A DNA stretch of 64,000 bases. Origin: Streptomyces massasporeus. Lineage in GTDB: Bacteria > Actinomycetota > Actinomycetes > Streptomycetales > Streptomycetaceae. A program made the translations under genes and the position numbers. The notes below the pieces were generated by a model that saw only the letters and a program-made list of their open reading frames with translations, ran no database searches and was not told the origin of the DNA. Of the stretch, positions 24,484-33,965 are shown piece after piece (position 1 is the first letter of the stretch; every line of letters starts with the position of its first letter). The DNA lies in NCBI RefSeq assembly GCF_014648995.1, contig NZ_BMSE01000019.1:102190-166189 (forward strand). Reading direction: 5' to 3'.

Positions 24484-27400
24484 ATGTCTGAGGCGGACGG
24501 CCGGATCTCCCGCCCCCGTGTGGCCGCGTTCTGTTCCACGGCGGAGGACATCGGCCAGACGACGACCCTGCTCAACACGGCCGTACTGCTGGCCCGCGCG
24601 GGCCGCAGGGTGCTCGTGCTCGACGGCCGCAACGCCGATGTGCGCACCCGGCACTACGTCCGCTCGGTCGCCCCGGCCACCGCGCTGCTGCCGGGCGAGG
24701 AGGGCGGCCCCTCCGTGGAGGAGTGGACCCCCGCCGGTGCGGCCCGTCCCATCGGACTGGCGACCCTGAAGGGCCCGGACCCGCTGGCCGCGGTCTCCGG
24801 GGCGGGTCCGGATCATCCCGCCTTCCAGGGCTACGACGACGTCCTCATCGACGCACCGCTGCCCCGTACCGAGGAACAGACCGCACAGCTGGCGCGGTTG
24901 CCGGATCTGCTCGTGGTCTGTTTCACCGCCGACTCCTCGTTCATCGAGGACGCCGCCGCCCTGGCCTGGGGCATCCTCCGGCACACCGAACGACCCCTCG
25001 ACGTCATCGCACTGGCCCTGCAGACCGACTGGTCGCATGAGGACCAACTGCGCATCGCCCGCGACCGGGTCGGACCGAGCTTCGCACGGCTCTACGGCCG
25101 CCCGGTGCGCTACCTGGAGATCCCCTACCACGCGATGTCCGCCCGCAGCACCCGGCTCGGCACGGAGCTGGACAACGGCAACGGCTTCGACGAACGGGTC
25201 CTGCCGTCTCTCGAACGCCTCGTCTCCGCCCTGGACCGGCCGCACCCGGTCGCGCCCACGCACGTGACCCTCGTCCACACCTCGCGTCACACGGTCTGGG
25301 CCGACTGGATCGAGGCCCAGCTGCGCGCCCTCGGCGTCGGCGTCGTACGGCGCCCCTACAGCGGCTGGCGGCCCGAGCGCCCGGCCGACGACGGCGCCGT
25401 GCTGCTGCTGCAGCCGACCACGGTGCGCCCGGACGAACAGCGGGCGCTGCGGGCCCTGTCCGATCCGGGGATCCGGATGGTGCTGATCGACGGCGAGACG
25501 CTGCCGCCCGGGTTCGCCCACCACCAGCAGATCGACCTGCGCCGCCACGACGAGCAACGGGCCACCGAACTGCTGCTGCGCGGACTGTCGCTGCCCGTGC
25601 CGCGCCGGCTGCCCTGCTCCCCCCACCGCTTCCCCAGCGTCCCCAACCGCACCAACATCGCCGCCCGCAGCGTCACCTTCGTGGGCCGCGAGGACCTGCT
25701 CGACGACATCCGCGAGGCGCTGCGCGGCCTCGCCGGCCAGGGCCGGCCCTGTCTCCTCCGCGGCGCGCCCGGCGTGGGCAAGTCCGAAGCCCTGCTGGAG
25801 TTCTGCCACCGGTTCGGCGGCTCCTACGACGTCGTCTGGTGGGTGCGGGCCGACGCCTCCGAGAACGTCCGGGCCTCGCTCGCCGCGCTCGGCGACGCCC
25901 TGGGCGAACCCACCGCCCAGGAACTCAGCGGCCACATCCGGGCGCTGCGGGCGAGGGCCGACGAGACCGGCGAGCGGTGGCTGCTGGTCTGCGACGAACT
26001 CGACGACGTGGCACTGTTGGGCGAGGTGACGGACCTGCTGCCGACGCCGTCCGGCGACTGCCACATCCTGTTCGCCGCGCGGGGCGGGCAGGAAACCGCA
26101 CCGGCCGGTGCCGTGCAGGTCGCGCCCTTCTCGCGGGGCGAGAGCGAGGCGCTGCTCCTGACGCTGCTGCCCGGCCTCAGACCGTCCCACGCACGAGACG
26201 TGGTCCACCGGGTCGGCCCGCTGCCGCTCGCCCTGCGCCTGGCCGCCTGCTGGATCGGGGCCGAGGCCACCCGGGTCGGTGAGAGGGACAACCTGAGCGG
26301 GTCCCAGGCCCGGCAGGCCGCCGTCGAGGCGTTCCTCGACGCCTTCACCGACCAGCAGCAGTCCTTCGGCCCGGGCGCGCTGGCCGGGACACAGATCCTG
26401 CTGCGCATGGCCCGCTCCTCCGTCCGCTCCAGCGCGGCGGCCGAGGCGTGGTCCCACGAACCGGCGGGTGTCGCGGCGCTGAACTGGCTGATCGACGCCT
26501 GTGCGCTGATCACCGGCGCGGGGGTCGACCTGCGGATGCTGCGCTCCCGGCCCATGAGAGCGGCGCTGGCCCAGGCGGGACCGGACCACACCGCGGACGG
26601 CAAGCCGGTGCGCCCGGCGGACGTCCTCCTCGTCGACGCCGCGTTGTGGGTGCTGCACCAGCACGGTCTGGTCGAGTTCGACTTCGCCCGCCCCGCACAG
26701 CCCGTCCGCCAGCACCGGGTGCTGCGGGACCTCATCGTGGCCCAGCTGGGCGACGCGCCGCGCATCGAGACCCAGCTGCGCGCGGTGCTCGGCGCCGACC
26801 TGCTCGGCATGGCCGACGGCCCCGCCCCGCCCGATGCCGAGACCATCACCCGGCGCGGCAGACAGATCGAGGCGCTGCGGCTCTGGGAGGACACCCGCCC
26901 CGCGGTGCAGCAGTCGCTGCTGAGCCACCTGGCCGACCTCGTCCGCACCCAGGAGGAGGAGGCGCTCAAGGAGTGTCTGCGCGTGGGCCGGCTCGCCCTG
27001 CGGAGCTGGACGGAGCAGGACTGCCTCGAACACCGGCGCCTGCGCGCTCTGTTGTCCGACGCGCAGCACCTGCGCGGCGAGTACGCGGAATCCGGTGCGC
27101 TCGCCCTCGGTGTGCTGCGGGAGTACCGGGGGAACCTCGGCCTCACCCACCCCCGCTCCCTGCAGATGGCCGACAGCTACGCGGCGAACCTGGGTTCGGC
27201 GGGCCATGTCGCCGACGCCCTCGACGAGGCCGTGCACGTCGCCCGCGGCATGGCGCGGCTGCTGGGCCCGCGGCACGGCAGCACCGAACGGGTCCACCGC
27301 AACCTGGCCTGGTGCTACGCCGCCGCCGGCGACTACCCCGCGGGCATGCGGCTGTACCGCCAGGTCTACGAACAGCGCCGGGCCATCGGCGGCGACGACG

Positions 27401-28158
27401 ACCCCGCCGTGCGGGACATGGTCCCCTGGCTGGCGGAGATGCACCGGCTGCTCGGCCAGGACGCGGAGTCGTACCAGTTGCTCAAGCACGGCTGGACGCC
27501 GCGCAGCACGGCGCGGCCCGCGATCACCCGGGTGCCGATCACGATCGTGGCGGAGAACGGGCTCGCCGTGAGCGAGCGCCGGCTCGGTGATGCCGACCGG
27601 GCCTGGGAACGCGACACGCGAGCCCTGGACATGGCCGTCAGTGTGCTGGGAGAGCAGCACATGATCACTCAGCGGTGCCGGTTCTCCCTCGCCGTCGACC
27701 ACCATCTGCTGGGCGAGCCCGAACCGGCGGTGGAGTACGCCGAGCGCTGTCTGCACACGCTGGCGGGCCGGTTCGGCCCCGAGCATCCGTCGACCCACCT
27801 GTGCCGTATGCGCCTCGGCGTCCATCTGCGCGGCGCGGGCCGGACGGAGGAGGCCCGCGAGGCCGGCCGGACCGCGAGACGCGGCCTGGAGACGGTTCTC
27901 GGCGCCCGTCACCCCTGGACCCTGGCGTCCTCCATCGCCCTGGCGGGAACCCTGGTGGCGTGCGGAGCCGAGGAGGAGGCGGTGGGACTGGAGGAGAGCG
28001 CCCAGCGCGGCTACGACCACCTCGGCCTGAACCGGCACCCGGCCAGGGCGATCGCCGCCGGCAACCTCGCCATGACCCGTGCCGGGCAGCGGGGCGCGGC
28101 GGGCAGCGGCGAACTGCCCCGGGTGCGCCGGGACATCGACGTGGAACTGTTCGTATGA
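24484..28158 (+). CDS. fxsT: FxSxx-COOH system NB-ARC/tetratricopeptide protein (FxsT-like)
   Basis: A 1224-aa modular protein. Residues 1-250 are a MinD/ParA-like fold whose Walker A position reads CSTAEDIGQTTTLL, lacking both signature lysines. Residues about 259-370 resemble a TIR domain (VTLVHTSRHTVWADWIEAQL), with no obvious catalytic Glu. Residues about 398-600 are an NB-ARC NTPase (FVGREDLLDDI, Walker A GAPGVGKS at 427-434, Walker B LLVCDELDD). Residues about 850-1224 are TPR/Kinesin-light-chain-like repeats. Such proteins accompany FxsA peptides. The ATG at 24484 has GGAG 6 bases upstream; an open frame from 24412 lacks a usable site. It is likely a signalling or defence switch (inference). 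Confidence 0.85.
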   Translation: MSEADGRISRPRVAAFCSTAEDIGQTTTLLNTAVLLARAGRRVLVLDGRNADVRTRHYVRSVAPATALLPGEEGGPSVEEWTPAGAARPIGLATLKGPDPLAAVSGAGPDHPAFQGYDDVLIDAPLPRTEEQTAQLARLPDLLVVCFTADSSFIEDAAALAWGILRHTERPLDVIALALQTDWSHEDQLRIARDRVGPSFARLYGRPVRYLEIPYHAMSARSTRLGTELDNGNGFDERVLPSLERLVSALDRPHPVAPTHVTLVHTSRHTVWADWIEAQLRALGVGVVRRPYSGWRPERPADDGAVLLLQPTTVRPDEQRALRALSDPGIRMVLIDGETLPPGFAHHQQIDLRRHDEQRATELLLRGLSLPVPRRLPCSPHRFPSVPNRTNIAARSVTFVGREDLLDDIREALRGLAGQGRPCLLRGAPGVGKSEALLEFCHRFGGSYDVVWWVRADASENVRASLAALGDALGEPTAQELSGHIRALRARADETGERWLLVCDELDDVALLGEVTDLLPTPSGDCHILFAARGGQETAPAGAVQVAPFSRGESEALLLTLLPGLRPSHARDVVHRVGPLPLALRLAACWIGAEATRVGERDNLSGSQARQAAVEAFLDAFTDQQQSFGPGALAGTQILLRMARSSVRSSAAAEAWSHEPAGVAALNWLIDACALITGAGVDLRMLRSRPMRAALAQAGPDHTADGKPVRPADVLLVDAALWVLHQHGLVEFDFARPAQPVRQHRVLRDLIVAQLGDAPRIETQLRAVLGADLLGMADGPAPPDAETITRRGRQIEALRLWEDTRPAVQQSLLSHLADLVRTQEEEALKECLRVGRLALRSWTEQDCLEHRRLRALLSDAQHLRGEYAESGALALGVLREYRGNLGLTHPRSLQMADSYAANLGSAGHVADALDEAVHVARGMARLLGPRHGSTERVHRNLAWCYAAAGDYPAGMRLYRQVYEQRRAIGGDDDPAVRDMVPWLAEMHRLLGQDAESYQLLKHGWTPRSTARPAITRVPITIVAENGLAVSERRLGDADRAWERDTRALDMAVSVLGEQHMITQRCRFSLAVDHHLLGEPEPAVEYAERCLHTLAGRFGPEHPSTHLCRMRLGVHLRGAGRTEEAREAGRTARRGLETVLGARHPWTLASSIALAGTLVACGAEEEAVGLEESAQRGYDHLGLNRHPARAIAAGNLAMTRAGQRGAAGSGELPRVRRDIDVELFV

Positions 28159-28211
28159 ACCGAAGGCGCGGTGTCCCGCGTACGTCGTCGGCCACAAGGA
28201 GTTGCACCTAG

Positions 28212-29186
28212 ATGAATCCGGACGCCTCGGCGGCGGTGAGCGAGCCCCGGCTCCTGAGCGTGCCGCAAGTCAGCCAGAGCTACGGGCACCTGAGCAAGGA
28301 GTGCCGTGCCGCGGTCGCGGCCTGCCCGGAGATCCGGTCCATGACCCACGTCGTGCGCAACACCGTCGTCTTCGCCGTCCGCGAGGCGGAGGCCGAGCCG
28401 TTCCCCGGAGGGCTGTCCTGGGAGGACGAGGCGGACACCGAGGGCCGGCCGGGGCGTCGGCTGGTCCGCTGGGTGCTGGAGACGGAGGAGGCCATGCGAC
28501 GGCTCGACGTCGGCGATCTGATGCGGACCCTCGTCGTCACCCCGGAGGGCGGTATGCAGTGCTCACGCCTGCACGCCGGCCAGTACCTGGTGGGCATCAG
28601 CGCGTCCGAGTCCGGCTGCGATGCCATGGACGACGCGACGAACCGGCTGGTCACCAAGATCAGGACCGAGCGTCAGATGGTCGACGAACTGCCCGGCGGC
28701 CGCCCCAGGGAGGTGAAGGAGCCGTTCGTCCAGGGGACTTCGCTGTTCATGCACGTCCTCACCCGCGACATGCAGGAGGCCCAGCGGCTGCGGGGCGCGT
28801 GGCACCGCCATCTCAACCCGGGCGACCTGCACTACGCGGCCTACTACCGTGACTGGTCGCTGGTCTGTTCCGGCGACGCCTTCGAGCACCAGGAGCTGGA
28901 GGACTCCTTCGCGGTCGTCTCGGTCGCGGCCCGCCGGGCGATATACCGCGACCTCGTCACCCGCCTGCGTGAGGAGCTGACGGATCTGGCGGGCATCCTC
29001 GCGCCCGTCACCCGTGCCCCGATCCGACGCCTCGTCCTCGACGTCGTGGACGGGGCTTTCTACATGCACTGGCTGGGCGACGCGGAGGGCGACTTCGTCG
29101 TCGGAGTCACCTTCCGCCAGCCCAAGGTGGCCGTGGCGGAGGAGCGTCTGCGTGATCTCATAACCGAGGTGCGGATCCGCCGCTGA
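28212..29186 (+). CDS. unknown 324-aa protein downstream of FxsT-like gene
   Basis: A soluble, mixed-charge protein with no signal peptide, no membrane helix and no recognisable motif. Its segments include VPQVSQSYGHLSKECRAA, HAGQYLVGISASESGCD and GAFYMHWLGDAEGDFVVGV. AAGGAG sits about 10 bases before the ATG, and the gene follows the FxsT-like gene by 53 bases in the same direction, so it is probably co-transcribed. Its last 29 bases overlap tail-to-tail with the opposing ATPase gene. I do not recognise the family; the neighbourhood suggests a partner of the NB-ARC protein or of the two ATPases. Confidence 0.75.
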   Translation: MNPDASAAVSEPRLLSVPQVSQSYGHLSKECRAAVAACPEIRSMTHVVRNTVVFAVREAEAEPFPGGLSWEDEADTEGRPGRRLVRWVLETEEAMRRLDVGDLMRTLVVTPEGGMQCSRLHAGQYLVGISASESGCDAMDDATNRLVTKIRTERQMVDELPGGRPREVKEPFVQGTSLFMHVLTRDMQEAQRLRGAWHRHLNPGDLHYAAYYRDWSLVCSGDAFEHQELEDSFAVVSVAARRAIYRDLVTRLREELTDLAGILAPVTRAPIRRLVLDVVDGAFYMHWLGDAEGDFVVGVTFRQPKVAVAEERLRDLITEVRIRR

Positions 29187-31458
29187 ACGCATCGCCCAGC
29201 TCGCGCAGCACCCGGTCGGCGAGGTGGACGAGCCGGTCCTGCGCCCTCTCACCGGGGTTCGTCGCGGGGGCCGGCGTGCCGCTCAGCGGGTCGGCGCCGC
29301 CCCGGTCCAACCGGGGCAGCGACTCCAGGGAGATCTCGAAGCCCCGGCAGATGGCGAACAGTTCTCCCTGGTCGCGTCCGGCGGGTTCGGTGCCGCCGGC
29401 GGGCACGTCGGCGGCCTCCCACCAGCCGACGACCGCCTCGCGGAACGCCCCCAGCAGCCTGCGGGCCAGTACGACCGCTCCCATGCAGCGCAGGGCGGAG
29501 TCGTCGACGAGCAGCCGGCGCGGCCGTGGCGGCCGGCCGGCGGCGGTCCGGGCGACGGGCACGAGGCTGAGCCGTGGCCCCTCCCCCTCGTCCAGCAGCC
29601 GGTCCAGTGCTTCCTGGGCATCCCGGAAAAGCGCCCGCACCGGCTCCGGCAGCCGCTCGTCCAGGGAATCGGCCGTCGGAGCCGGGGAGACGACACGCGG
29701 GTTGTCGAGGCTGTGGTCGATGCTGTCGACGCGTTCCAGGAGGGTCTGCTGCTGACCCTGGATCACGTCCAGCCGGTGGGACAACTTCTCCAGCACCGTG
29801 TTGTCCTGGCTCGCCCGCAGCCGTTCGGCGAGGCTCTGGACACCGCTGCGCAGTGCGATGTCGAAGCGGGGGTCGTCGAGCACCAGGGGCATGGTCCCGG
29901 TGGCGTCGGCGACCTGGCGGCGCATCTGCCTGCACGCGTGGCCGTTGACCACGACCAGCATCTCGATGCTCGCCGCCGCGATGTCGCGCGCGTGGCCGAG
30001 GAAACCCGCGATGTCGGCGACGCCGGAGCGGGTCAGCAGCGAGCGCACCGGCAGCACGACGATCCACGCCGTGCGGGTGACCTCGATCCAGCGGGGTTCG
30101 CCGGAGCCCGGTGGTCCCGGAAGGTCCCCCAGGTCACGGGGCGGCGCGTTGTGCCACCACTGGTCGCCGGCGAGTACGCGTTCCAGCCGGCGCGCCGCCT
30201 CGCTCATCGGCCGCTTCTCGTGGGTGGTCCGGATCGCCTCGTGCACGGCCTCGATGTCGATCTTCGGGCTGCCGCCCAGCGCGGCATGGTCCCAGGCTCC
30301 TTCGCAGATCCGCAGAATCTGCCGGGGAACCCCGTCGGAGAGGGTCACGACCTGTCCCACGGCGGGGTCGGAGAACGGCGCGCAGGACTTGTCCTGCGGC
30401 ACCCGGCCCGAACCGAGCAGGTGCTGCTTGATCAGGTCCTCGGTCGCGGGGCGCTCCCAGCTGTCGAGCCACAGCGGCAGCACCCGCTCGTGCAGAGACG
30501 CGGGCAGGGAGCTCCAGAGGTCGGGCCGGACACAGAAGACCAGCAGACCGCCCTGGTTGATGTACCGGTTGACCAGCATCTCGAAGGCGTTCAGGAACAA
30601 CGCCCGGTCCTGCGTGGTCCATTCGACGATCTTGTCCACCTCGTCCAGCACCAGCGCGTACGGCCGATCGCTCTGGCCGTAGACGAGGCTGAACACCGCG
30701 AAGGCTTCGAGGACGCCCTGGATGCCCTGGATCGGCTGGGTGACGCCCCGCTGTTGCAGGGGAGCCGAGGGGGCCTCTCCGGACAGCCAGCGGAAGATGT
30801 CCGTCTGGTACGTCTGGTTGGGGAGCAGGGCGAGCGCGGTGGCGAAGGCCCGGTGGTCGGTGACGCCCCGCAGATGCCGGCGGAGGTGGCTGTGGATGAG
30901 CTCCTCGTCGAGGTCGAAGGCCCGCGCGATCTTGTGCGGATCCAGCCTCCGGTCCCTCAAGCCGCTGAGGAACTCGTCGCGCGCGCCCCCCAGCCGGCCG
31001 GTCTCGTCCTGTTCCAGCAGCTCCGCCGTGACGTCCGCGTAGTAGTCGGTGATGGCCTGCATGAAGTCGGCCATGGCTTCGAGATCGTCACGGGGGCTCA
31101 TGACGCGGTGCTGGAAGACGGACCGCATGTCCACCGAGGGCTGACCGATCACCCACAGCGCGGGCGTCGGGGTGCTCTGCCTGAGGGCGTCCGTGATCTG
31201 GGCGGCGAGATGACTCTTGCCGAGGCCGAACTCGCCGACGAGGGCGAGGACACGGCCCCTGGTCGAGGAGTCCCCGGTGTGGTCGAGGTAGCGGTGCACC
31301 TGTTCCATGAGCTGTTCGTTGATCCGCCTGCGCACATGGACGGGTGGGCGCGGGGGGCCGGTTCCGACCTGGGTGGTGTCGCCGAATCCCTCCAACTGCA
31401 CGCTCGTACTGCCTCGGAAGGGGTTCTCCTCCGCGACCGGGAAGGCGTCAGGGCTCAT
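29158..31458 (-). CDS. P-loop ATPase, AAA/ORC-like, conflict-region
   Basis: A 766-aa protein. Residues about 50-400 are an AAA/STAND-type ATPase with Walker A VGEFGLGKSHLAAQ and Walker B-like YALVLDEVDKIVEW; a following block (LSDGVPRQILRICEGAW) resembles the winged-helix lid of ORC/Cdc6-like ATPases. The C-terminal half has a TIR- or nuclease-unlike region followed by a heptad-rich stretch (TVLEKLSHRLDVIQGQQQ), a probable coiled coil. I start at the ATG at 31458 with AGAGGA 8 bases upstream; it overlaps the upstream ATPase stop by 11 bases. Upstream in-frame starts (31491, 31500) lack such a site. Likely a regulated switch with the gene before it. Confidence 0.78.
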   Translation of the reverse strand: MSPDAFPVAEENPFRGSTSVQLEGFGDTTQVGTGPPRPPVHVRRRINEQLMEQVHRYLDHTGDSSTRGRVLALVGEFGLGKSHLAAQITDALRQSTPTPALWVIGQPSVDMRSVFQHRVMSPRDDLEAMADFMQAITDYYADVTAELLEQDETGRLGGARDEFLSGLRDRRLDPHKIARAFDLDEELIHSHLRRHLRGVTDHRAFATALALLPNQTYQTDIFRWLSGEAPSAPLQQRGVTQPIQGIQGVLEAFAVFSLVYGQSDRPYALVLDEVDKIVEWTTQDRALFLNAFEMLVNRYINQGGLLVFCVRPDLWSSLPASLHERVLPLWLDSWERPATEDLIKQHLLGSGRVPQDKSCAPFSDPAVGQVVTLSDGVPRQILRICEGAWDHAALGGSPKIDIEAVHEAIRTTHEKRPMSEAARRLERVLAGDQWWHNAPPRDLGDLPGPPGSGEPRWIEVTRTAWIVVLPVRSLLTRSGVADIAGFLGHARDIAAASIEMLVVVNGHACRQMRRQVADATGTMPLVLDDPRFDIALRSGVQSLAERLRASQDNTVLEKLSHRLDVIQGQQQTLLERVDSIDHSLDNPRVVSPAPTADSLDERLPEPVRALFRDAQEALDRLLDEGEGPRLSLVPVARTAAGRPPRPRRLLVDDSALRCMGAVVLARRLLGAFREAVVGWWEAADVPAGGTEPAGRDQGELFAICRGFEISLESLPRLDRGGADPLSGTPAPATNPGERAQDRLVHLADRVLRELGDAFSGGSAPRL

Positions 31459-32635
31459 CTCGTCGGTCCTCTTCGTCGTCAGGAAGCTCATTCGGTTCAC
31501 GACCGGCCGTCCCGGATGGTTCCTCCTCGGGGTCGTCCGGTTCGGACGGGCCCCCTCTGAGGAAGTCGTCCGGATTCGGTTCCTCCTTGGCGAACCGGAG
31601 AACTATGCGACTTCGCCGCAAGTAGGCCTCGTCGGCCTGCAGTGCTTCGTCCGCCGCCTCACGCAGAAAGGTCTGGAGCTTCGCAATGCTGACGAAGACC
31701 CAGGGCGCCGGTTCGCACTCGAGCAGATCCTCGTGAATGTCGACCTTCGGGCTCGGAATATCCGGAAGCTCCATCCACAGCCGTAGATATCTGCCCCAGT
31801 CCTCCCGGGCGAGCCTTCCGGTCTGGAGGTGCGTGACGCCCCGAAGCTGGGTTTCGTCGAAAATCAGGCCGATCTCTTTCTCGAGAGCGGTGTATTCCGT
31901 CTCGACGAAGAAGACGACCCCGCGGTCGGCCTTCTGGTGGCAGAACCGGAGAAAGGCCCATCGGGAGTCCTGGTCCTCCCACTTGATGTGCGGAATGATC
32001 ACCGCGAGTCTTCGGCCCAAGTGCGCCAGCGCGTCGGTGAGGGCGTGCCAGGAGTCGAAGTGGTCGGTCGAGTCGATCTCCGGACCGCAGACCTCCGCGA
32101 ATCCGGGTGTCTTCCTCAGTGCCTTGACCACGGTGCGGAAGATGCGGTCGATCACCGTGCTGAGCTCCGGTGCTTCCGTGTGCCCACTGGGCGACGATTC
32201 CAGGTCGCGCCCGTTGTTGCGCACACCGGTGACGGGAACGACCGAGACCGCACCGGACGGCTCACGTCGGCACCACGGCTTCGAACTCTCGTCCCGCGGC
32301 TGGGCGTCGGGCCGGTCGTCGTCACCGCCCTTGGGGTCTTCCAGTCCCGAGACGAACTCATGGACGCACCGGTGGAGGAGGCTGCTCTTTCCCGTGCCGG
32401 GCAGTCCGCTCACCACGACCAGGTGACCGCGTCCGTCCCGGTCCGGGGTGATGTTGCGCGCGACCTGCACGAGCTGGTCCCGGAAGGTGTGCACCGCCAC
32501 GGGCACGTGCTTGAGCTCCACCCACAGGTCCTCGTGACCTTCGATGCACCACGGAACCAGCGGCTCGTACGGGAGCCACGGCGGTTCGCCCCCCGCGGGA
32601 GGCGTTCCGAACATGTTGCAGTGGATGTACGGCAT
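31448..32635 (-). CDS. P-loop ATPase, conflict-region
   Basis: A 395-aa protein with Walker A VVSGLPGTGKSSLLHR near residue 70 and a downstream hydrophobic strand LAVIIPHIKWED that may carry Walker B acids. The extreme C-terminus is very acidic (PDDPEEEPSG, LPDDEEDRRDEP). The ATG at 32635 has GGGGGA 7 bases upstream; the longer open frame lacks a start with a ribosome site. It precedes the larger ATPase and overlaps it by 11 bases, so the two are translated together and may form a complex. It stands next to the FxsT-like operon; I recognise no precise family. Confidence 0.75.
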   Translation of the reverse strand: MPYIHCNMFGTPPAGGEPPWLPYEPLVPWCIEGHEDLWVELKHVPVAVHTFRDQLVQVARNITPDRDGRGHLVVVSGLPGTGKSSLLHRCVHEFVSGLEDPKGGDDDRPDAQPRDESSKPWCRREPSGAVSVVPVTGVRNNGRDLESSPSGHTEAPELSTVIDRIFRTVVKALRKTPGFAEVCGPEIDSTDHFDSWHALTDALAHLGRRLAVIIPHIKWEDQDSRWAFLRFCHQKADRGVVFFVETEYTALEKEIGLIFDETQLRGVTHLQTGRLAREDWGRYLRLWMELPDIPSPKVDIHEDLLECEPAPWVFVSIAKLQTFLREAADEALQADEAYLRRSRIVLRFAKEEPNPDDFLRGGPSEPDDPEEEPSGTAGREPNELPDDEEDRRDEP

Positions 32636-32759
32636 GGTGTGTTCCCCCGAGGTTGTGCTCCGGGCGTCCCGTCCCCTTGGATCGCCCGGTGTCGTACGTG
32701 GTGTGCAGTGCGGCCGGGATGCCGGCGAGGCGCGTGACGGGCCCATGCCTCCCCCTGAC

Positions 32760-33965
32760 TCATCCAAGTTCCGGTTTGAGTTCCTGACGTTTGGCTGTGG
32801 CGGCGTGCTGAGGCTCCGGTGCGGTGGAGAAGTCCCGCCGCCACCTGTCGACGCGGGCCCACTGGAAGGTGTGGTGCAGGAGGTTGACCGTCACGATCGC
32901 GGGTCCGACGACACCCACCGTGCCGGGAAACCTCGGTTCCAGAGCGAGGGCGAGGAGGATCGCGGTGATGCCGTTCTGCTGACCGAATCCGAGGTGGGCG
33001 AGATCCGGCCAGGTCAGCCGGGGGCGCACCAGCAGCCGGCTGATGAGCAGGGTGACGAGCAGCTGCGCGGCGAACGCGCTCGCGCCGAGTACGAGCCCTT
33101 CCCGGAGGAAGACCTCGCCGGACGCGAGGACCACTCCGAGGACGGCCGAGGCGGTGAGGAAGGCCAGGGCGACCGCCGACTCGAGGCCCGCGCCGAAGCG
33201 GCCCAGGCGGACGAACAGTCCGGTCAGGGCCACGGCGAGGACCATCATGTCCTGCGCGGCGAACAGGATCAGCGCGACGACCAGCGCCAGCGCCACGACG
33301 TCGGCGGCCGGCCGGGCACCGGGCCCGCGCGCCGGCCCGTGGCTCCCGAGCCAGGCGGAGGCCGCCCACCAGAGGGCCGCCACCAGGGCGAACAGTCCCA
33401 GATTGAGGAGCAGGTCGACGAACACCGCGGCGGTGTCCGTGACGACCGACCCGTCACCGGCCGCCCCGGCGCCGTACCGGACGGCGAGGGCGGAGAAGTA
33501 GAGCGTGAGCAGGACCGTCATGGGGTCGTCGAACGCGGCCCAGACCGACAGGATCGTCTTGGCCCGCGGCGACACCCGGTCGCTCTTCTGCGTGGCGGCC
33601 ACCGACAGAGGGTCGATCTGCGCCACGGCGATGCCCAGGACGAGGTATTCCGGCCGGTCGAAGGCCAGCACCATGACGGTGGCGATGAGGGAGGCCTTGA
33701 CGAGGACGCCCACGGTGACGGCGACCAGGACGACCTTGAGGGAGCGTCTGACTTCGGCGAAGTCGATGTCGTGTGTGCTGCCGTAGAGACCGATCGCGAG
33801 AAGCAGTCCTGCGGCGTACTGGTATCCGGCCGCGTGCGAAAGGTTCTGCGGGTGTGTCAGCAATCCGAGGACCGCCCCGCCGATCAGAGCGATACACGCG
33901 CCGACGACGACGCGCGGCAGGCCGGCACTGGTTCTGCCTCGTAACCGACTCAGTCCCAATGCCAT
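32760..33965 (-). CDS. cation:proton antiporter (Na+/H+ or K+/H+ exchanger)
   Basis: A 401-aa membrane protein with about eleven helices and the paired acidic site in VWAAFDDPMTVLLTLY, as in CPA-type exchangers. A second polar helix contains AVAQIDPLSVAAT. The C-terminus is short and basic (ATAKRQELKPE), with no TrkA regulatory domain. It exchanges Na+ or K+ for H+ across the membrane. GGAG precedes the ATG by 3 bases. It stands alone, downstream of nothing on its strand; the ion cannot be assigned. Confidence 0.85.
   Translation of the reverse strand: MALGLSRLRGRTSAGLPRVVVGACIALIGGAVLGLLTHPQNLSHAAGYQYAAGLLLAIGLYGSTHDIDFAEVRRSLKVVLVAVTVGVLVKASLIATVMVLAFDRPEYLVLGIAVAQIDPLSVAATQKSDRVSPRAKTILSVWAAFDDPMTVLLTLYFSALAVRYGAGAAGDGSVVTDTAAVFVDLLLNLGLFALVAALWWAASAWLGSHGPARGPGARPAADVVALALVVALILFAAQDMMVLAVALTGLFVRLGRFGAGLESAVALAFLTASAVLGVVLASGEVFLREGLVLGASAFAAQLLVTLLISRLLVRPRLTWPDLAHLGFGQQNGITAILLALALEPRFPGTVGVVGPAIVTVNLLHHTFQWARVDRWRRDFSTAPEPQHAATAKRQELKPELG

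Noticed and set aside
24454..28197. 1247-aa open frame antisense to the FxsT-like gene
   Set aside because: It is a shadow of a strongly coding GC-rich gene; the translation is low-complexity (His, Gln, Gly, Arg) with no motif and no ribosome site.
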